DNA of 64,000 nucleotides from Aphidius gifuensis (Eukaryota > Arthropoda > Insecta > Hymenoptera > Braconidae), in contig NC_057788.1 in NCBI RefSeq assembly GCF_014905175.1, positions 27,188,154 through 27,252,153 of the forward strand, in the 5' to 3' direction. Below, piece after piece: positions 1 through 14,446 of the stretch. The notes below the pieces were generated by a model. That model had not been told where the DNA came from. It worked only from the letters and a program-made list of their open reading frames with translations, and made no database searches. A program made the translations under genes and the position numbers. Position 1 is the stretch's first letter; each line of letters starts with the position of its first letter.

Positions 1-392
1 ATTTTTTATCGCAATGTTATAAACAATACTTTGAAAAAAAAAAGAAGAAAAAAATAAACAAAAAAAAATAAAGAGAATGTGTTTTTTTTTTAATTTTTTT
101 TTTTTTTATTCGAAACAAAAAAAAAAAGAAAAACGGCGAAAATAATTCAACCTAATTAAGAAAAGAGATAAATAAAATAAAATGTTATAATAATTTTGAA
201 TAAAGAAACAAAAAAAATTGTTGATTAATTCGATTATGTAAATTATAACTGAATAGAGCAAAAGAAAATCGAGTTGAAAAAAAAAAAACCGACAAGAAAG
301 AAAGAACGGATTTTATCCATATTAAAAAAAAGTGATGTTAGTAAATAATAAGAGAAAAAAAAAAATTCAAGAGTATCAAGATGTTAATGAAT

Positions 393-2544
393 TTACTCTT
401 TTTTAGTGGCCTGTTTAGCCTGATGTGCTTGTAATACAGCAACAGCTTCTTCAACTTTAGCCTTAAGAAGCTCATTGTGTTCAAGCATATGCAAAAGTTC
501 AGAGTTATCAATTTCCAACAACATACCAGTTATTTTACCAGTTAATTCAGGATACATGCATTGAATAAGTGGGAATAAACGTTCACCAAGCATTTGTTTT
601 TGTTCTTGTGGCAATGCAGCAGCAAGCATTGGTGCTGTTAATGGCTCTTGTCCTTGTATATGAACAGCTTGTTGTACTGGTGCTGGTTGTGGAATAGTCA
701 TTTGTTGTTGTTGTTGTGGATTACGTACATTCATATTATATTTATAATTAGCTTGACGTCCTTGTGCTGGTTGTACATTAACTGCTGGCATTGGTCTACC
801 TTGTATATTAGCAACACCAACACCTTGTTGTCCAGTTATTGGTCTTGCTGATAATGCTGTTCTCATTTGTTGAGCTTGTGGTGCTTGTGCACGTTGTGCT
901 GCTCTTAATGGTCCTTGCATTGTTGCAAATCCAGTACTACCAGCTTGTCCACTTGGTCTAACTTGATTTGGTTGTGTTTGCCATCTTGGTGTTTGACGTA
1001 ATTGTGTCATTTGTGCTGGTCCATAAAAGTGTTGTGGTTGTTGTAATGTTGGTACAAAGAAATTACCAGCACTACCAGCTTGATACATTGGACCCATTTG
1101 TTGCATACGTATGTTTGACATACGTTGAAGATATTGTGATGCTAAATGTGCTTTACGTTCATCTTTACGTTGTGCAAGTGCAACATAAAGTGGTTTTGTA
1201 CCAACAATACGACAATTCATTTCAGTAACAGCTTTTGTTGCTTCTTCTGGTGCTGAGAAACAAACAAATCCAAAACCTTTGCTATGTCCATTTTCTAACA
1301 TAACTTTAGCTGATGTTATTGTACCAAATGGTGTAAATTCTTTACGTAAACGTTCATCATCAATTGTATCATCAAGATTTTTAACATAAAGATTAACACC
1401 TTGATAACGTGTTGAACGTTCAATTTTTAATTGTTCAAATTTACGTTTTAATTCTTGTTGACGTTCAGCTTTTTTTTGTGCACGACCAACATACATAAAT
1501 TTACCTTCTGATATTTCTTTACCATTTAATTCTTGTACAGCTGCTTCAGCTGATTCTGGATTTTCAAATGCAACAAAGCCAAAACCACGTGATTTACCAT
1601 CATCTTTAGCAACAACTTTATGACTTGTTATTGTACCAAATTTCTCAAACATTTCTTTTAATTTATCATCATTCATTTCTTCACCGAAATTTTTAACATA
1701 AACATTTGTAAAAAGTTTAGCTTTTTCACCAAGTTCCTTTTCACGTTCTTTACGTGTAATAAATTTACCAACATAAACCTTTTTGCCGTTCAACAGCATA
1801 CCATTGACTTTGTCAATTGATTTATTGGCAGCTTCTTCAGTTTCAAAATGAACAAATCCATAACCCTTTGATTCAGCAGATTCATCTTGAGCAACTTTGC
1901 AACTCAAAATATTTCCAAATGCTGAAAAAGTATCATACAATGCTTTGTTGTCAATTCTTGGATCCAAATTCTTGATAAAGACATTGCCAACGTTTGATTT
2001 TCTCAATGAGGGATCACGCTGTGACCACATGATACGGATTGGACCTCCTTTCAACGTATCGAAATTCATGGTATCCAGGGCACGCTCAGCTATTGGAAAA
2101 AAAAAAAGCAAAAAAAATTAATTAAATCATCCATTATTTATTACATAATAATAATCTAATTTTTAATAAAAAAAAAAAAAAATTATTTAGCTCAATATGT
2201 ATTTAGGAGCAAATGGTGTTAAATAATTGAGACATGAGCGCAGCAGTGGTTTCTTTTTTTTTTTTTAGATTCATCGTCATGCGTCCAATATGGTGGACTC
2301 ACGGGCACACGTGTCCAATATCCACGTGTCTAATTTTTTAAAATAATATTAATATTAATATATTATTAATAAACTCACCATCAGCTGGTTGTTGAAAATT
2401 AACGTATGCATATCCAAGAGATCTGCGAGTGATAACATCACGACAAACACGGATTGATAAAACTGGACCAGCCGTTGAAAATTTTTCAAACAGCATAGCC
2501 TCGGTTATGTCCGATTGCAAGTCACCAACGTACAAGGAAGCCAT
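393..2544 (-). CDS. pAbp: cytoplasmic poly(A)-binding protein
   Basis: Two coding exons, 2379-2544 and 393-2089, joined in phase 1 (GTGAGT donor, TAG acceptor), give 620 aa, the usual PABPC length. Four RRMs occupy about residues 1-360. RNP-type motifs such as SLGYAYVNFQQ, GYGFVHF, GFGFVAF and GFGFVCF are visible. A Q/P/M-rich linker with a short polyQ follows, then a C-terminal MLLE (PABC) domain with the hallmark KITGMLLE. The family coats mRNA poly(A) tails in the cytoplasm, binds eIF4G, and recruits PAM2-motif proteins through MLLE. The splice joins QQPAD to AERALDTMNFD exactly as in other PABPCs, so the model is firm. The start at 2544 (MASLYVGDL) is where family members begin. Confidence 0.97.
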
Positions 2545-3140
2545 TGCTAATTTTTAGATTTTACTTTTTTTATTATCAAAAAAATCAAATATCAATCAAT
2601 TTATTGAAAAAAGATATATTATTATTATTATATCTTTTTTTTTTTTGAATTTATACTTTCACTCGTTGTGAAAGAAATTTTTTTGTAATATGTGAAATAT
2701 GGAAATTAATAACTTTTGACGCACTACAACGACAAATGGCCCTGAACTTTTATTACTTTTTTTTATTTTTTAAATTTTACGCTTTTTATTTATTTTCTTA
2801 TTTTCTCTTGCACGTTCACTTATTTTTTTCTTTTTTTTTTTTTGTTTTTTTATTAACCACCGACTTTGTTTAAATTCGTTTTTTCTTTTTTTTTTATTTT
2901 GAGGTTATTTTACTTATTTTTTTGTCAACTTTTTTTTTTATCTTTTATAATAATTTTATAATTTTTTTGGATTTTTTAAGTTTTATATTTTTTTTTTTTT
3001 TTTTACATAGAGTATTTCATGAATGGTGGTGAGTTGTGTGACCTATTTTTTAATTTTTTTTATTAAAAAAAAAGACACAACGGGACACAACCAAACGTGA
3101 ATAGATGATAGGACTCTATTGTCTTAAGCCTACGGTCTAC
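2545..3140 (-). promoter_or_regulatory. predicted A-rich pAbp 5' leader
   Basis: Between the pAbp ATG and the TATA-like element the plus strand carries many T runs of 8 or more (around 2635, 2758, 2830, 2890, 2931, 2990). In the pAbp transcript these would be oligo(A) tracts. PABPC mRNAs of other animals carry an A-rich leader that binds PABP and represses its own translation. The transcript limits are inferred. Confidence 0.4.
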
Positions 3141-3165
3141 AGAGGTTTAAAGTAGGGCTGCGAGG

Positions 3166-3174
3166 CTTTTTATA
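3166..3174 (-). promoter_or_regulatory. TATA-like element upstream of pAbp
   Basis: On the minus strand a TATAAAAAG sequence lies about 620 bases upstream of the pAbp start codon. It would place transcription initiation near 3140 if functional, in a locally less AT-rich stretch. Start site not seen directly. Confidence 0.35.
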
Positions 3175-5069
3175 TTAACCGTACAACACACTTACTGACG
3201 TTCACTACGCAATTGAAAAAAGTAGTTCTTCTAGCGTGGGAATATACTGGCTCCCTCTATAATTAAATTATCAATCATATCTTAAAATTAATTATCGTCA
3301 TTACAACAGATATTATTAACAAAAAACAATTCTAATAATTTTTTATTTATTTGATGAATCTAAAAAATCATATTTAATTTATTTAAAATTATTAATTTAA
3401 TAAATTATGTGGGTAAAATCTTTGCGCGTTTTTTTCAAAATGACGCAATAAGTCAGATTAGGCTTGGTTCATTTCCTCTTAATTTTTTTTTTACATTATT
3501 ACCAACTGAAAAATTATAAATTTATAAAAAAATTTTTTTTTTTCAAATTTTATACGTTTTTGAACGTGATTATTTTTTATTTGCTTCTGACTTCATAGTG
3601 TAGTAAATAAATCGAAAAAAAAAAATTAAAAATGTTTTTTTTTTGTCAATTTACAGTTTACACATTCAATTGTAATTAAGTTTTTAAAAATAATTATAAT
3701 TAATTAGTTGATATAATTAATAAAATGAATAATATATTTAATGAAAATTAGGGTAAATAATTTTTACTATTAATATTTATTTAGGATAATAATAATTATA
3801 ATAATTAGCCTTGGTTTTTTGTTTTTTTTTCTTTGATTAATCGATAGTTTATTTATTATATTTAGGTCTTACACAAATATTAATTTAAACAAACAATTCA
3901 ACCAAATTATTATTGGCAATTTTATTATTAATATCGAGTAGAAATTTAGATTTAATTTATGGCAATTATTGGATAGATATTGTTGTTGTTAACTACTACT
4001 CAGTGATTTCTAAGTTTCTACATTTCACAGAGGGAACACGATTGGCATTTTTACAAGCCTATGATTACATTTATATTTCAGGAATAATTGTTACATTATA
4101 AATATGGAATACATGTAAAAAAAAAAAAACAAAGATAAAAAAACAAACAAAACAAATTCATCTCGTTTTGTCCTGAAAAAGAAATTTTGTTTTTTTTTCT
4201 TCACTTTTTTTCGTTAATTTTTTAAAAACATTTCAAAGATTTTTATTTGTTTATTTTTTTGTTTTTCTCTTGAAAAATCTGATGAAAGCCTTTAATTTTT
4301 TTTTATTTCTAACTACATCCCAAAGTTTTGTCTTTATTTTGACCAAACAATATTGGAAACTCCGATCAACGTTATCTTATCTTGTTGACAACCATTATTT
4401 TTATTTATTTATTTTTTTTTTTTTGTTTATTTTATCTTTTATTTTTTAATAAAATAATTATCATTTGTTTTCTAAACTTGTCTGAAGATTATAAATTACA
4501 CACACGACAATACTTTAAATATATACGAAATGATATTTAAAAAAAAAAAATATAAATTAAATAAACAAAAGAATAATTTTCATATAAAAAAATTTTAAAT
4601 GTAATTATTTTTATTTTTCATTATTTTCTAAACTCATAAATTTTATATTTTTAAGAAATATGAAATTGGCTATTGACCATTGTTTTTATTCTTTTCTTTC
4701 AATATTTCTTTACACCTAAATTTAATTTTCTACATAATAATAATAAGAATTAAAATATTTAATAATTAAACTTACAACTATTATTATATTAATAATTATA
4801 ATATCGACAACTGCACGACAATGTTATTTAGAAAAAAAAAAAGAAAACAAAAAAAAAAAAATAGACAACTAAGAGTATATTTGATGATGATGAAAGAAAA
4901 AAAAAAAAAAAATTACAACTATACCATAAAAAAACTAATCATAATAATAAAAAAAAAAAAAAAAATCTATGATTGAATGGATATTGAAGCTTCAACTTTT
5001 TTCTTGTGCTCAAAGTCAAAATGATGATACATAAATGTGTTAATGTTATTTCAAATGTATATTTCAGGT
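3175..5069. other. intergenic, no gene seen
   Basis: AT-rich spacer between the pAbp promoter and the 3' end of the ATRX gene. It is full of homopolymer A/T runs. The only long open frame (3913-4101, +) lacks codon structure or recognisable domains. The right part up to 5069 is probably ATRX 3' UTR. Confidence 0.6.
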
Positions 5070-8000
5070 TTATTCTTCTTGATATTTTTTAGCTCTACTT
5101 GTTGAAACCACTGATGTGCTGGGTGCTGGTGTTGGTTCTGTATCATCCAACTGAAAAATAAATTTAAAAAAAAAAACAATAACAATACAATAAACTATGA
5201 TGAATTTAATATTTAAAAAAAATATTCAATGACAAACCTCAACAAGTTCTGGTTCAGCTGAATTTGTTGGTCTTGATACTGTTGGAGCAGGATTAACTCT
5301 TGCTTGTACAATTGGATTTGGTACGGTACGATAATTACCATGTTGTTGTGCATATAACATTTGTTTGTGTTGTGCTGATAATTTTTTAGCAGATGTATTA
5401 TGATGTCTAGCATATTCTTGTTGTGCCAACATATTAGCAAGTGTATTTGTTGGATTTGGTAATTTTGGTTGTTGTAATTGTTGTTGTAATAATGGTACTG
5501 GTTGATGTTGCATTTGCATTGGTGGTCGTCCAACTGGTAATACTGGTGTTCCCATAAAATGTTGATTTTCAATATAATTATACATATTAATCATAGCTTG
5601 TTTAGTTATTTGCATTTGTTGTTCTGGTGATGCATTTGGATAATCTTTTTGTATAAGAGCTCTAATTTGTTCAAATTCTGGTCTTTGTGTTATTGTTGGA
5701 CTTAACATTTGTGCATTAATTTGTTGCATAAATAATTGTTCTTGATAATTCATCATTGGCATACCCATTTGACGTCTACCAGCTTTTTCATCTTCATATT
5801 CACGCCATGCTTGTTTTCTTTCTTCTTCATCTAATTCTTCTTCAGCTTTATTTTCTAATAATGAATCATGTTCATGATAATTTCTAACATTTTTTTTATG
5901 ACGTAAAAATATTTCAGCAAGTAAACGATCTTTTGGTAATTGTAAACTTGTTTCTTCATCACATGGTTCATATGTATATAATTGTGCAAGATCATTATTT
6001 GTATAATGACGTTCAATTTGTTGTTCATCAACAACACGACATGATAATGATAATTTTGTAACTTGACGATTATATATTTTTTCTTCCATTGTACCAGCAG
6101 CAAGTAAACGATAAACATAACATGGTTTTTTTTGGCCAAAACGATATATTCTAAATATTGATTGTACATCATGTGATGGATTCCAACTGGCATCAAATAT
6201 TATAACTCTATTTGCTGCTGTTAAATTAATACCAAGACCACCAGCTCTTGTTGATATTAAAAATAATCTTGCTCTTGTATTTGTTGGTCTATTAAATAAT
6301 TTACACCATAATGAACGATTTTCAGTTGATGTTGAACCATCAAGACGAAAATAATCTAAACCAAGTGACCAATTACCACTGTGTCCATCTAAATAATCAG
6401 ATGTTTGTCCTTTTTGTGTTTCATCATCAATCATACGTAAAAATTTTTCAATCAATGTCAATGAATATAATGATTGTGAAAATACCAATACTTTATCACC
6501 AATTTGTTCACTTTCTTTTAATATATCAAATAATAATAGTAGCTTTGATGATATTCTCATATCTTCAAAATAATCATCTTCAACAAATTGTGACCACCAT
6601 TCACTTTGTCCAGGTTGTTGTTGTTCATCAATAACTGGTTCATATGGTTGTGGATTTGCTCTTGTTGATTTTGTTGATCTACTTGTTGTTTTTTTTTTAT
6701 TATTTTCTGTACTTGATGTACTTTGTATACTACTACTACTATCATCTGTATCATCATCATCATCATCAATAAAATCTTTTAATGAACCTTCAGAATCAGT
6801 ATCATTATTCATACGTTTACGTTCAGCATCTTTATCAGCATTTAATTTAATACAAATTGGATGTGTCCATACACGTTGTAATGATTGAAAATCAGCAAAT
6901 AGGGAACCACCAGCAGCACGATGTCTTCTTGCTAAATTTTCAATATAATACTGATATAATTTAACTTGTACTTCAGTTAATTTAATAAATATAACATATT
7001 CTTGTTTTGGTGGTAAAAATGGTGTTAATACAGAATAATCAAAACGTTGTACACTACCCTCAAGCATTTTATGTAATACATGTGCACGTTTTTTCATTAA
7101 TTTAACATCATATTCAGTTGAATCATCAAATTGTCCATTATTTATTGGATTAACAAATCTATTTAAAAATTCTTTTTTAGTACCAAGTAAATTTGGCTTA
7201 ACAAATTGTACCATACAATGATATTCAACCAAATTATTTTGTAATGGTGTACCAGTTAATACAATTCTTCTTAATGTTCTTATTTTACTCATTGCTTTAC
7301 TTATTGCTGTATTTTCACTTTTTAATAAATGTCCTTCATCACATACAACAAGATCTGGTCCTGGTTCAACTAAACAACGATAAAATGATTCACGTATTTT
7401 TTTAGGTACTTTTTTACCACCATTACTTAAATTTCTAAACATTTCATAACCAATTATTAATGCACCACCAGTTTTTTGCCATTTTTCTAATACATATTTT
7501 CTTTCAAAATTTTTTTTCATTTTAGTCATTTCATAAACTTCAATTTCATCCTCATCACCATTAATTTCTTTTAGCCATATTCTAAATTCATTAACCCAAT
7601 TTAATACAGTACTCAATGGACATACAACCATAACTGTTTTAACACCAGTTTTATCACAATTTGATAATAATGTATGTGATAATGTAACTATTTGAAATGA
7701 TTTACCAAGACCCATACAATGAGCTAATATTGCACCAGAACCTTTTGTTGTTTTAGCACGTTCTAATGATTCAAAACATGCATCCCACATAAATTTAATA
7801 CCTTGTGCTTGATGAGGTTTTAGTTTTTTAACTAAATTTTCATGTACAGATAATAATTCTTCTTTTGATTCTTCATCAAAATCTAATACAAGATTATCAA
7901 CTTTTTTTTCACCAGCAAGTCTAACTTCATACATTTCATTATATATTTTTTGACGTTCAGCCATACGTTTTAATCTTTCTTCTTCTTGCATTGCTGCTTG

Positions 8001-11000
8001 TTTTGTATCATCAGCAACTTTTGTATCTTTTAATACTCTACGTATATTTTTACGTCCACTTTTACCTGGTGTACCTTGTGAATTATTTAATTCTTCAATT
8101 GAACTATCATCACTATCTGTTTCAGCTGCTTTTATTCTACGTCTTTTAGCTTTTTGTTTATTTCTTGTTGTTGATGATGAATCAGAATCAGATGAATTAT
8201 TATTTTTTTTACGTTTTGTTTTATTTTTTTTATTACTTTTTTCATTATCTGATTTTTTATTATTATCAGTTGTTTCAAAATCACTATCTGAATTTGAATT
8301 TAATTCTAATATATTTGCATCAGAATCAGAATCAAGACGTTGTTTTCTAACACGTTTTTTTTTTATTTTTGCATTATCATCATTACTATCTTCTTCATCA
8401 TTATCATCATCATGATTTTGTGATGATTTTAAACCTGATGATTTTCTTTCAGCTTTTTCAGCTTGTTCATCAGAATCTGAGCTTGTAAATTTTTTTGTTA
8501 AAACATTATTACGACGCCATCTTGATTTATCAGCTCCACCATCATCACCGCCACCACCATTATCATCATCATCACCGTCTTCATCATCATCGTCATCATC
8601 ATCGTTATCATTTGTTTTAGATTTTTTTGTTTTGGTTTTTTTATTTTGTTCTGTTTCATTTTCTTCTTCATCTTCAGCATTTGAATCATCAAGTCTTTCA
8701 AGTTCTTCACCCGAATTTGAATCAGTATCACGTAATAAATTATTATGGGCAATCATTTCAGCTGCATCACCAAGATCACCAATTTCAGCAGCGTTTCTTA
8801 AATTTTGTTGTTCTTCATTTTCATTATCATCAGATAATGAATTATCAACTTCCATTGTATCACCGTTATTAATATTATTTAAATGATCCATTAATGTTTC
8901 TTCAGTTTCTTTAGTTTTTTTTTTACGATTTCTTGTTGATGTCGAAGTTTCTTCGTCAGATGATGATTTTATTTCTCTATCACGATTACGATTTTTTTCC
9001 AAATCAGCCAATGTTACTAAACTGAAAAATATAATGTTTAATTTTTTTTTTTTTTTTGTTTTCTTCAATAAGCAATTATAAAAGTTATGAATATTTTTGT
9101 GAGCTTCAATCATTAGGCAATATTGATTATTCATCTCAACATATTTGTGTTATTGCTTTATTGAATGTTAATAATGTTTGTGATTTGAAAATAATAATAA
9201 CCAACTAAATAAGCAAGTTTAAAGCAAAAATAAATAAAAATAAAATCAATTACGAAAAGAAAAAATAATCATTTAATTACAAAAATAAAAAAAAAGCATA
9301 ATTAAGCATAGTACCTCTTTAATTTTTTATTTTCTACGTATTCCTTTGATTTTTTTAGAGCTTTGGCATGTTTCCTAAGTATTCTTGGTGGGATTCTTTC
9401 AATCCTGACTGTACACTTTAGCTTAAGTTTTGGATTATTTTTATAAAATTGATTTATTATTCGACGAAATGCTTTTTTATTTAATCTTGCTTGTTGAATT
9501 GGTGAATTTTTTAAATTAACTATTTTATTATTTGATATATTTTTATCATCTGATGATTTATCAGTTGAATTTTTTTGTACATTATCAGAATCAGATGAAG
9601 ATGAATTAAGAAGTTTTTTCTTAGCTTCATTATCACTTGATGCAGAACTATGACTAGATAAATTTTTTTTATTTGTTTTATCATTTATTTCATTATTTTT
9701 ATTTTCTGATAAATCAAGACGACGCCTTTTTTTATCTGGTTGTTGTGAACAGTCATCAGAACTTTTATCTGGTTTTTTTGAATTTTTAGATTCTTGTGAT
9801 GATGGTGATAATGTTTTTTTTCTTTTTGAATAAGAATGTTCAAGAGCTTTTAATGTTTTTGAATCGGTTTTTTTGACACTATCATCATTTATTTTTTCAA
9901 CTTCAGTATCATTATCATCATCATCATTACTAGAATCAGAATTTAATAATTTTTTTTTTGCATTTTTTTCAGTATCAGAAGATTTTGTTTTTTTATTATT
10001 TGAAACAGGCTCAGTGTCCCCACCATCACTTGAACTTTCAGCTAAAAGTTGCTTTTTTTTAATTAAATCATTATCCGATACTTCACTGGATGATGATTTA
10101 TTTTTTTTTGATTTAGCAGGTTCTTCAGCATCGTCTTCTTCATATTCTGTTGAAACTGAATCTTCTGATTTTTTTTTCTTACTTTTATTCATAGCATTTT
10201 CACTCTCATCATCATCATCAGAAGAATTTTGGGTTTCTTTATTTTTTGGAGATTCATCAACAATTCTAGTACAATCCAGTGATGCTGTTGAATCAATTGG
10301 TAGTTTTGGAAGTGTATCATCAATATCTGTACTCTGATCATCATCAGAATTATCATTAGCTGATGGCTTGTTGTTTGTTAATTTATTTTTTAACAAAGGT
10401 TCTGTATCATCACTGTCTGATAAATCCGAATTATTTTTGGATGCTAATTTTTTGGTTTTATCAGTTGCTGAAAATATAGGCTCTGTGTCTTCACTATCTG
10501 ACGACTTTGTCACAACTTTTTTTGATGTAGCAACATCAACCTCTGTAGCATCAGAGTCATCATTTTTATTTTTAGGCTCTTTTTCAACTTTTTTATTATT
10601 TTCAACATCAGTACTTTTATCAGCATCAGAAGTATTTAATAATTTATCTTTATCATTAGATTTACTAGACTCTATAGCTTTTGTTTTCTTTTCAGTAATT
10701 TCTTCATCATCAGACGACTCAGAAAATTCAAGTTTTTTCTTGGCAATTATTTCATCTTCATCAGATGTAAAATGATTATCAATGTTATCATTGACAGTTG
10801 CTTCTTCATCATCAGGAAGTTCATTCGATTTTTTTCCTTTTGATACAGCCTCCTGTGATTTAGCCTCGTCTCCAGATAAATCAAAATTTTCAATAGTTTG
10901 ACTTTTACTTTTTGCTTGAACATCTATTGCTTCATCACTATCAGATATTTCACTTGTTTTTTTATCTTTATGATTTTTTGCTTCTGTTGTTTCCATGTCT

Positions 11001-14000
11001 GACGAGTCTGAAATTTTTTGTGACAATGAATTTTTTTTAGACTGTTTAGCTTGATCATCATCAAGATTTTCTAGACTCTCAACATCTTTAATATTATCTT
11101 TTGATGATTTTGTATGTGAACTTTTAAATTCTTCATCAGTTGAACTATTTCTTGATCTTCTTGATAATGGTTTTTTTGTTTTAGCTTCTCCAGATGTTGA
11201 AACTCTTGATTTTCTTTTTTTTAAATCTGGTGAAGAAAATACATCATCATCAGCTGAATCATCAGATATTATGGTCACTTTATTTTTATTTTTATCAAAA
11301 ATTGGTTCACTTGTGTTAATATTATCTTCAGCAAACATATCTTCAGCTGATTTATTATGTTTATCATCATCATTTGTATTTTTTTTTGCTCTATTATCAT
11401 CATCTGAATTATCTGAAGAAAATTTATGCTCTTTATTTTTATCATTTGATTTGGAAGCTTTTTGTGATGATAAATTCATTTCAATATCTGAATTATTATT
11501 ACCATTTGAACATTCACTTTCAATACCACTACTTTCTATTTTTTTATTTTTATTGTATTTATCATTTTTTTTAATACTGGAAGACTTTTTTTTTGATTCA
11601 TCATCAGAAAATATTTGGTCACTATCACACTCAGATACAGTTGGTTCTTTTTCATCTATTTTTTTTTCAATTGATTTCTTGACAATTTTTTTATTATTTT
11701 TTTCTTTTTCTTCATCATCATCATCTGATGATGATGATGCTGCTGCTGATGTTTCATGCTTTGATAATGTTCTTCTTCTTTTAGTTGGTTTTGAATTTTT
11801 TAATATATTTTTAACTTTTGATTTTTTACACCATCCATTGTACTGTTCATATAATTTTTTTTCATTAATCTCTGTACGTTTTATTAATGAACATGCAATA
11901 TTTTTACATTCTATAATATATTTTGAAGCATCAATTGCCTTAAATTTATCTTTTTTCATATATAATTTTTTAGCAGTTTCAATATCATTTGTTAATTTTT
12001 TAGATGTACTTATTAAATCATCAAAATATTTTTGTGTTGCACTTCGTAAATTTAATACTTGAGTTTTTGATAATTCACCATTTGAAGAACTACTATTTAA
12101 TGAACATGATACATCTTCTTTAATTGAATTAAGATTTTGTAGAGGTACATAAATTTCTTTGACAATTTTATTCTGAGTAAATTCTTTACCAGAACTTGAA
12201 TCAGATGTTGTTCGTGGTACTAGTGTTGGTTTTAGCCAACTTTGTGAATATTTTTGACTCTGTGATGCTGCAATTTTTGATTTATCAACTTGTGATTTTC
12301 TAATTGTTTCAACACTAGTTATTTTAATTCTTGAATCACTATCAGAAGACTTTGATTTTATTTTATTTTTATGTTTTATTGGAAGTATTTTTTTTTGTTG
12401 TGTTGAAATAATTTTATCAGGTTCAAAATCATTTGTATCATCATCATCATCATCGTTATCATCTTCATCAGTTGTTAATAGTACACTAATATTTTTCTTT
12501 TTTTTTGTATTTTGATTTTGAGATAATTTTATTGATGATGATTTAACTAATGATGGTTTTATTATTTTTTTATTATTATTATTTTTACGTTGTGACGATG
12601 AATCCTCGGAGCTGTCATCGCTGTCATTGTTTCTACTCCTTGCTGATTTATTTTTTTGACTCCTTCTGAAACACAAGTTTCCCAAGTCCATGGTTTGCAT
12701 ATATTTTCTTTGATATTATTTTTATTTTTCATATTAAGCCAAATAATATATAAAATTTACTATTATTTTATTTTTATTTATTTTTTAATCAGTGAAATTC
12801 ATGCTATGTCATTTTTAATCTATATATGCATTTTATTGTCTGTAGTTTTCTTCGATTCATTTGTGGAAGTTTGCTCGATTCTCTTATTAAATTCATTATA
12901 TTCATAGCTTCATTGAATTTTCAAACTTCTTTTTCCTTTTTCCAAGACTCTTGTATTTATTTTTATTATTTTTTTTTTCTTTCATTAATACAATCATTAT
13001 TTTGTTTTAAATTTTAGTAGATTCTTAATGTTTATTAAAAACTAACTACTGCAGATAAATAATAAACTACAACGATAAACATGCTTTTTTTAAAAAAATT
13101 ATATTGAGTTTATAATTAATTGAAATAATAATAATAAAAAATTGTGTTATTTTTTAAATAATAAATTAAAAAAATATTAATTTGCATTTGAATTGAAATA
13201 AGAATTTTGAAATTTCAATGTTTAAAAAACATGCCGAAGGTTTTGGGCAGCGATTAAAAAATAAAATTGAAAAATAAATAATAACAAAACAAGTGGTGAT
13301 AAGGAAAGATGATGTTTATTTATTTTGTTTTTTTTTGTTGATATTCTTTGAAATTTGATTGGAGATAATTAATTAAAATAATTTACCTGGAATTTGATGC
13401 CATCATTAGAGCACAGACACCACGACGTTGCCAAAGTGGCTTTGTGTTGCACACAAAACACCTCCAATCTGAATTTGTAACAACAAGCAAGGTGTTTGCT
13501 GCATTCCTTTTAATACATTTCTTAAAAAAACAAAAACAAACATTAATTAATTACAAATATTATTACAATTAATATATACATTAATTTGTTTTTTTTTTTA
13601 TTAATTCTTACTTTGCAAAATGAAAAGTCACAGTTTTTTCCAGTACAAACAAATTGTTGATTAACGTTGCTCCTAGCACAAATAAGACAAGAATTTTTTA
13701 TTGTATCCTCATCAGCAGTTGATTGTAATAATCTAAATTGATCAGCACAAGGCTAAAAAATACAAACACAATATATAAAATTAATATCAATCATCATGAT
13801 TGTTGTTGTTGTCATTGATAGATTATTAAAATATTTACCTGACACTGAAGGATTCCTAAAACTGGATGAGAGTGTAACGTTTCACGGTTGATTGGATTTC
13901 CACACGAGGCACACGTACATTCCCAAGTTGGAATTGTTCTCAAGTCTGATAACAAAAAAAAAGCATTAAAATCATAACCAGACAAAGCAATCATGAAGGA

Positions 14001-14281
14001 GTATGAAAAAAAAAAAAAAAAAAAAAAAAAACAAGAAATAAATAAGTAAAAAAAAAAAACATGAACAAACCACTGAATTTTTTTGATCTGTAAGTTGATT
14101 CTTCTGCTGTCATCCGCAATTCTTTTGTCTATATATTAATAACAAATAAAAAAAAAAAAAAAACATTATCATTAGATTGTTGTCTTGTGTATTAAGGAAG
14201 CATCTGTGCTTTTTGTGTATTTTTTTTTTTTTATTTATTTTTTTTTTCTTTCTTATTGCGTCTGTTTACCAAGCTTTCCAT
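5070..14281 (-). CDS. ATRX: ATRX/XNP chromatin remodeller with ADD domain
   Basis: Eight exons: 14270-14281, 14071-14128, 13839-13945, 13612-13752, 13387-13520, 9315-12665, 5238-9021, 5070-5150. All junctions are GT-AG, phases agree, total 2555 aa (human ATRX is about 2490). Residues about 30-150 form a cysteine-rich ADD domain (CTCASCG, LQCQPC, SCLICA, FCKKC, WRCFVC), which in ATRX reads histone H3 tails. Residues 151-1270 are a low-complexity D/E/S/K tract. The SNF2 ATPase spans about 1670-2270: LKPHQAQG, Walker A MGLGKS, DEGH box, LTGTPLQNN, IYRFGQKKP. A Q/P-rich tail follows. ATRX deposits H3.3 and maintains heterochromatin with DAXX. The 12-nt first exon (ATGGAAAGCTTG, GTAAAC donor) is the least certain part; translation could instead begin at MTAEE in exon 2. 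Confidence 0.95.
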
Positions 14282-14446
14282 TTTGACGAAAGGACGCCGA
14301 TCAGTAGATCGGTTTATGATCTCCAAATGTAATTTTTAATTGTAATTATTATCACGATTTAAACGAGATAAATAATCACTCAACATTCGTTTTTTTTTTT
14401 TTTATACTCACGTATTACTTAAACAAATCCGCGTGTTAGGGATTTT

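Noticed and set aside
3913..4101. Plus-strand 62-codon ORF
   Set aside because: AT-rich chance ORF without codon structure.
6311..8886. Plus- and minus-strand ORFs inside the ATRX helicase and acidic exons
   Set aside because: Frame shadows of a strongly supported exon.
9873..12062. Long plus-strand ORFs (9873-10337, 10368-10775, 11271-12062)
   Set aside because: Mirror images of the low-complexity D/E/S/K exon of ATRX; they encode S/L/F-rich sequence with no domains or splice support.
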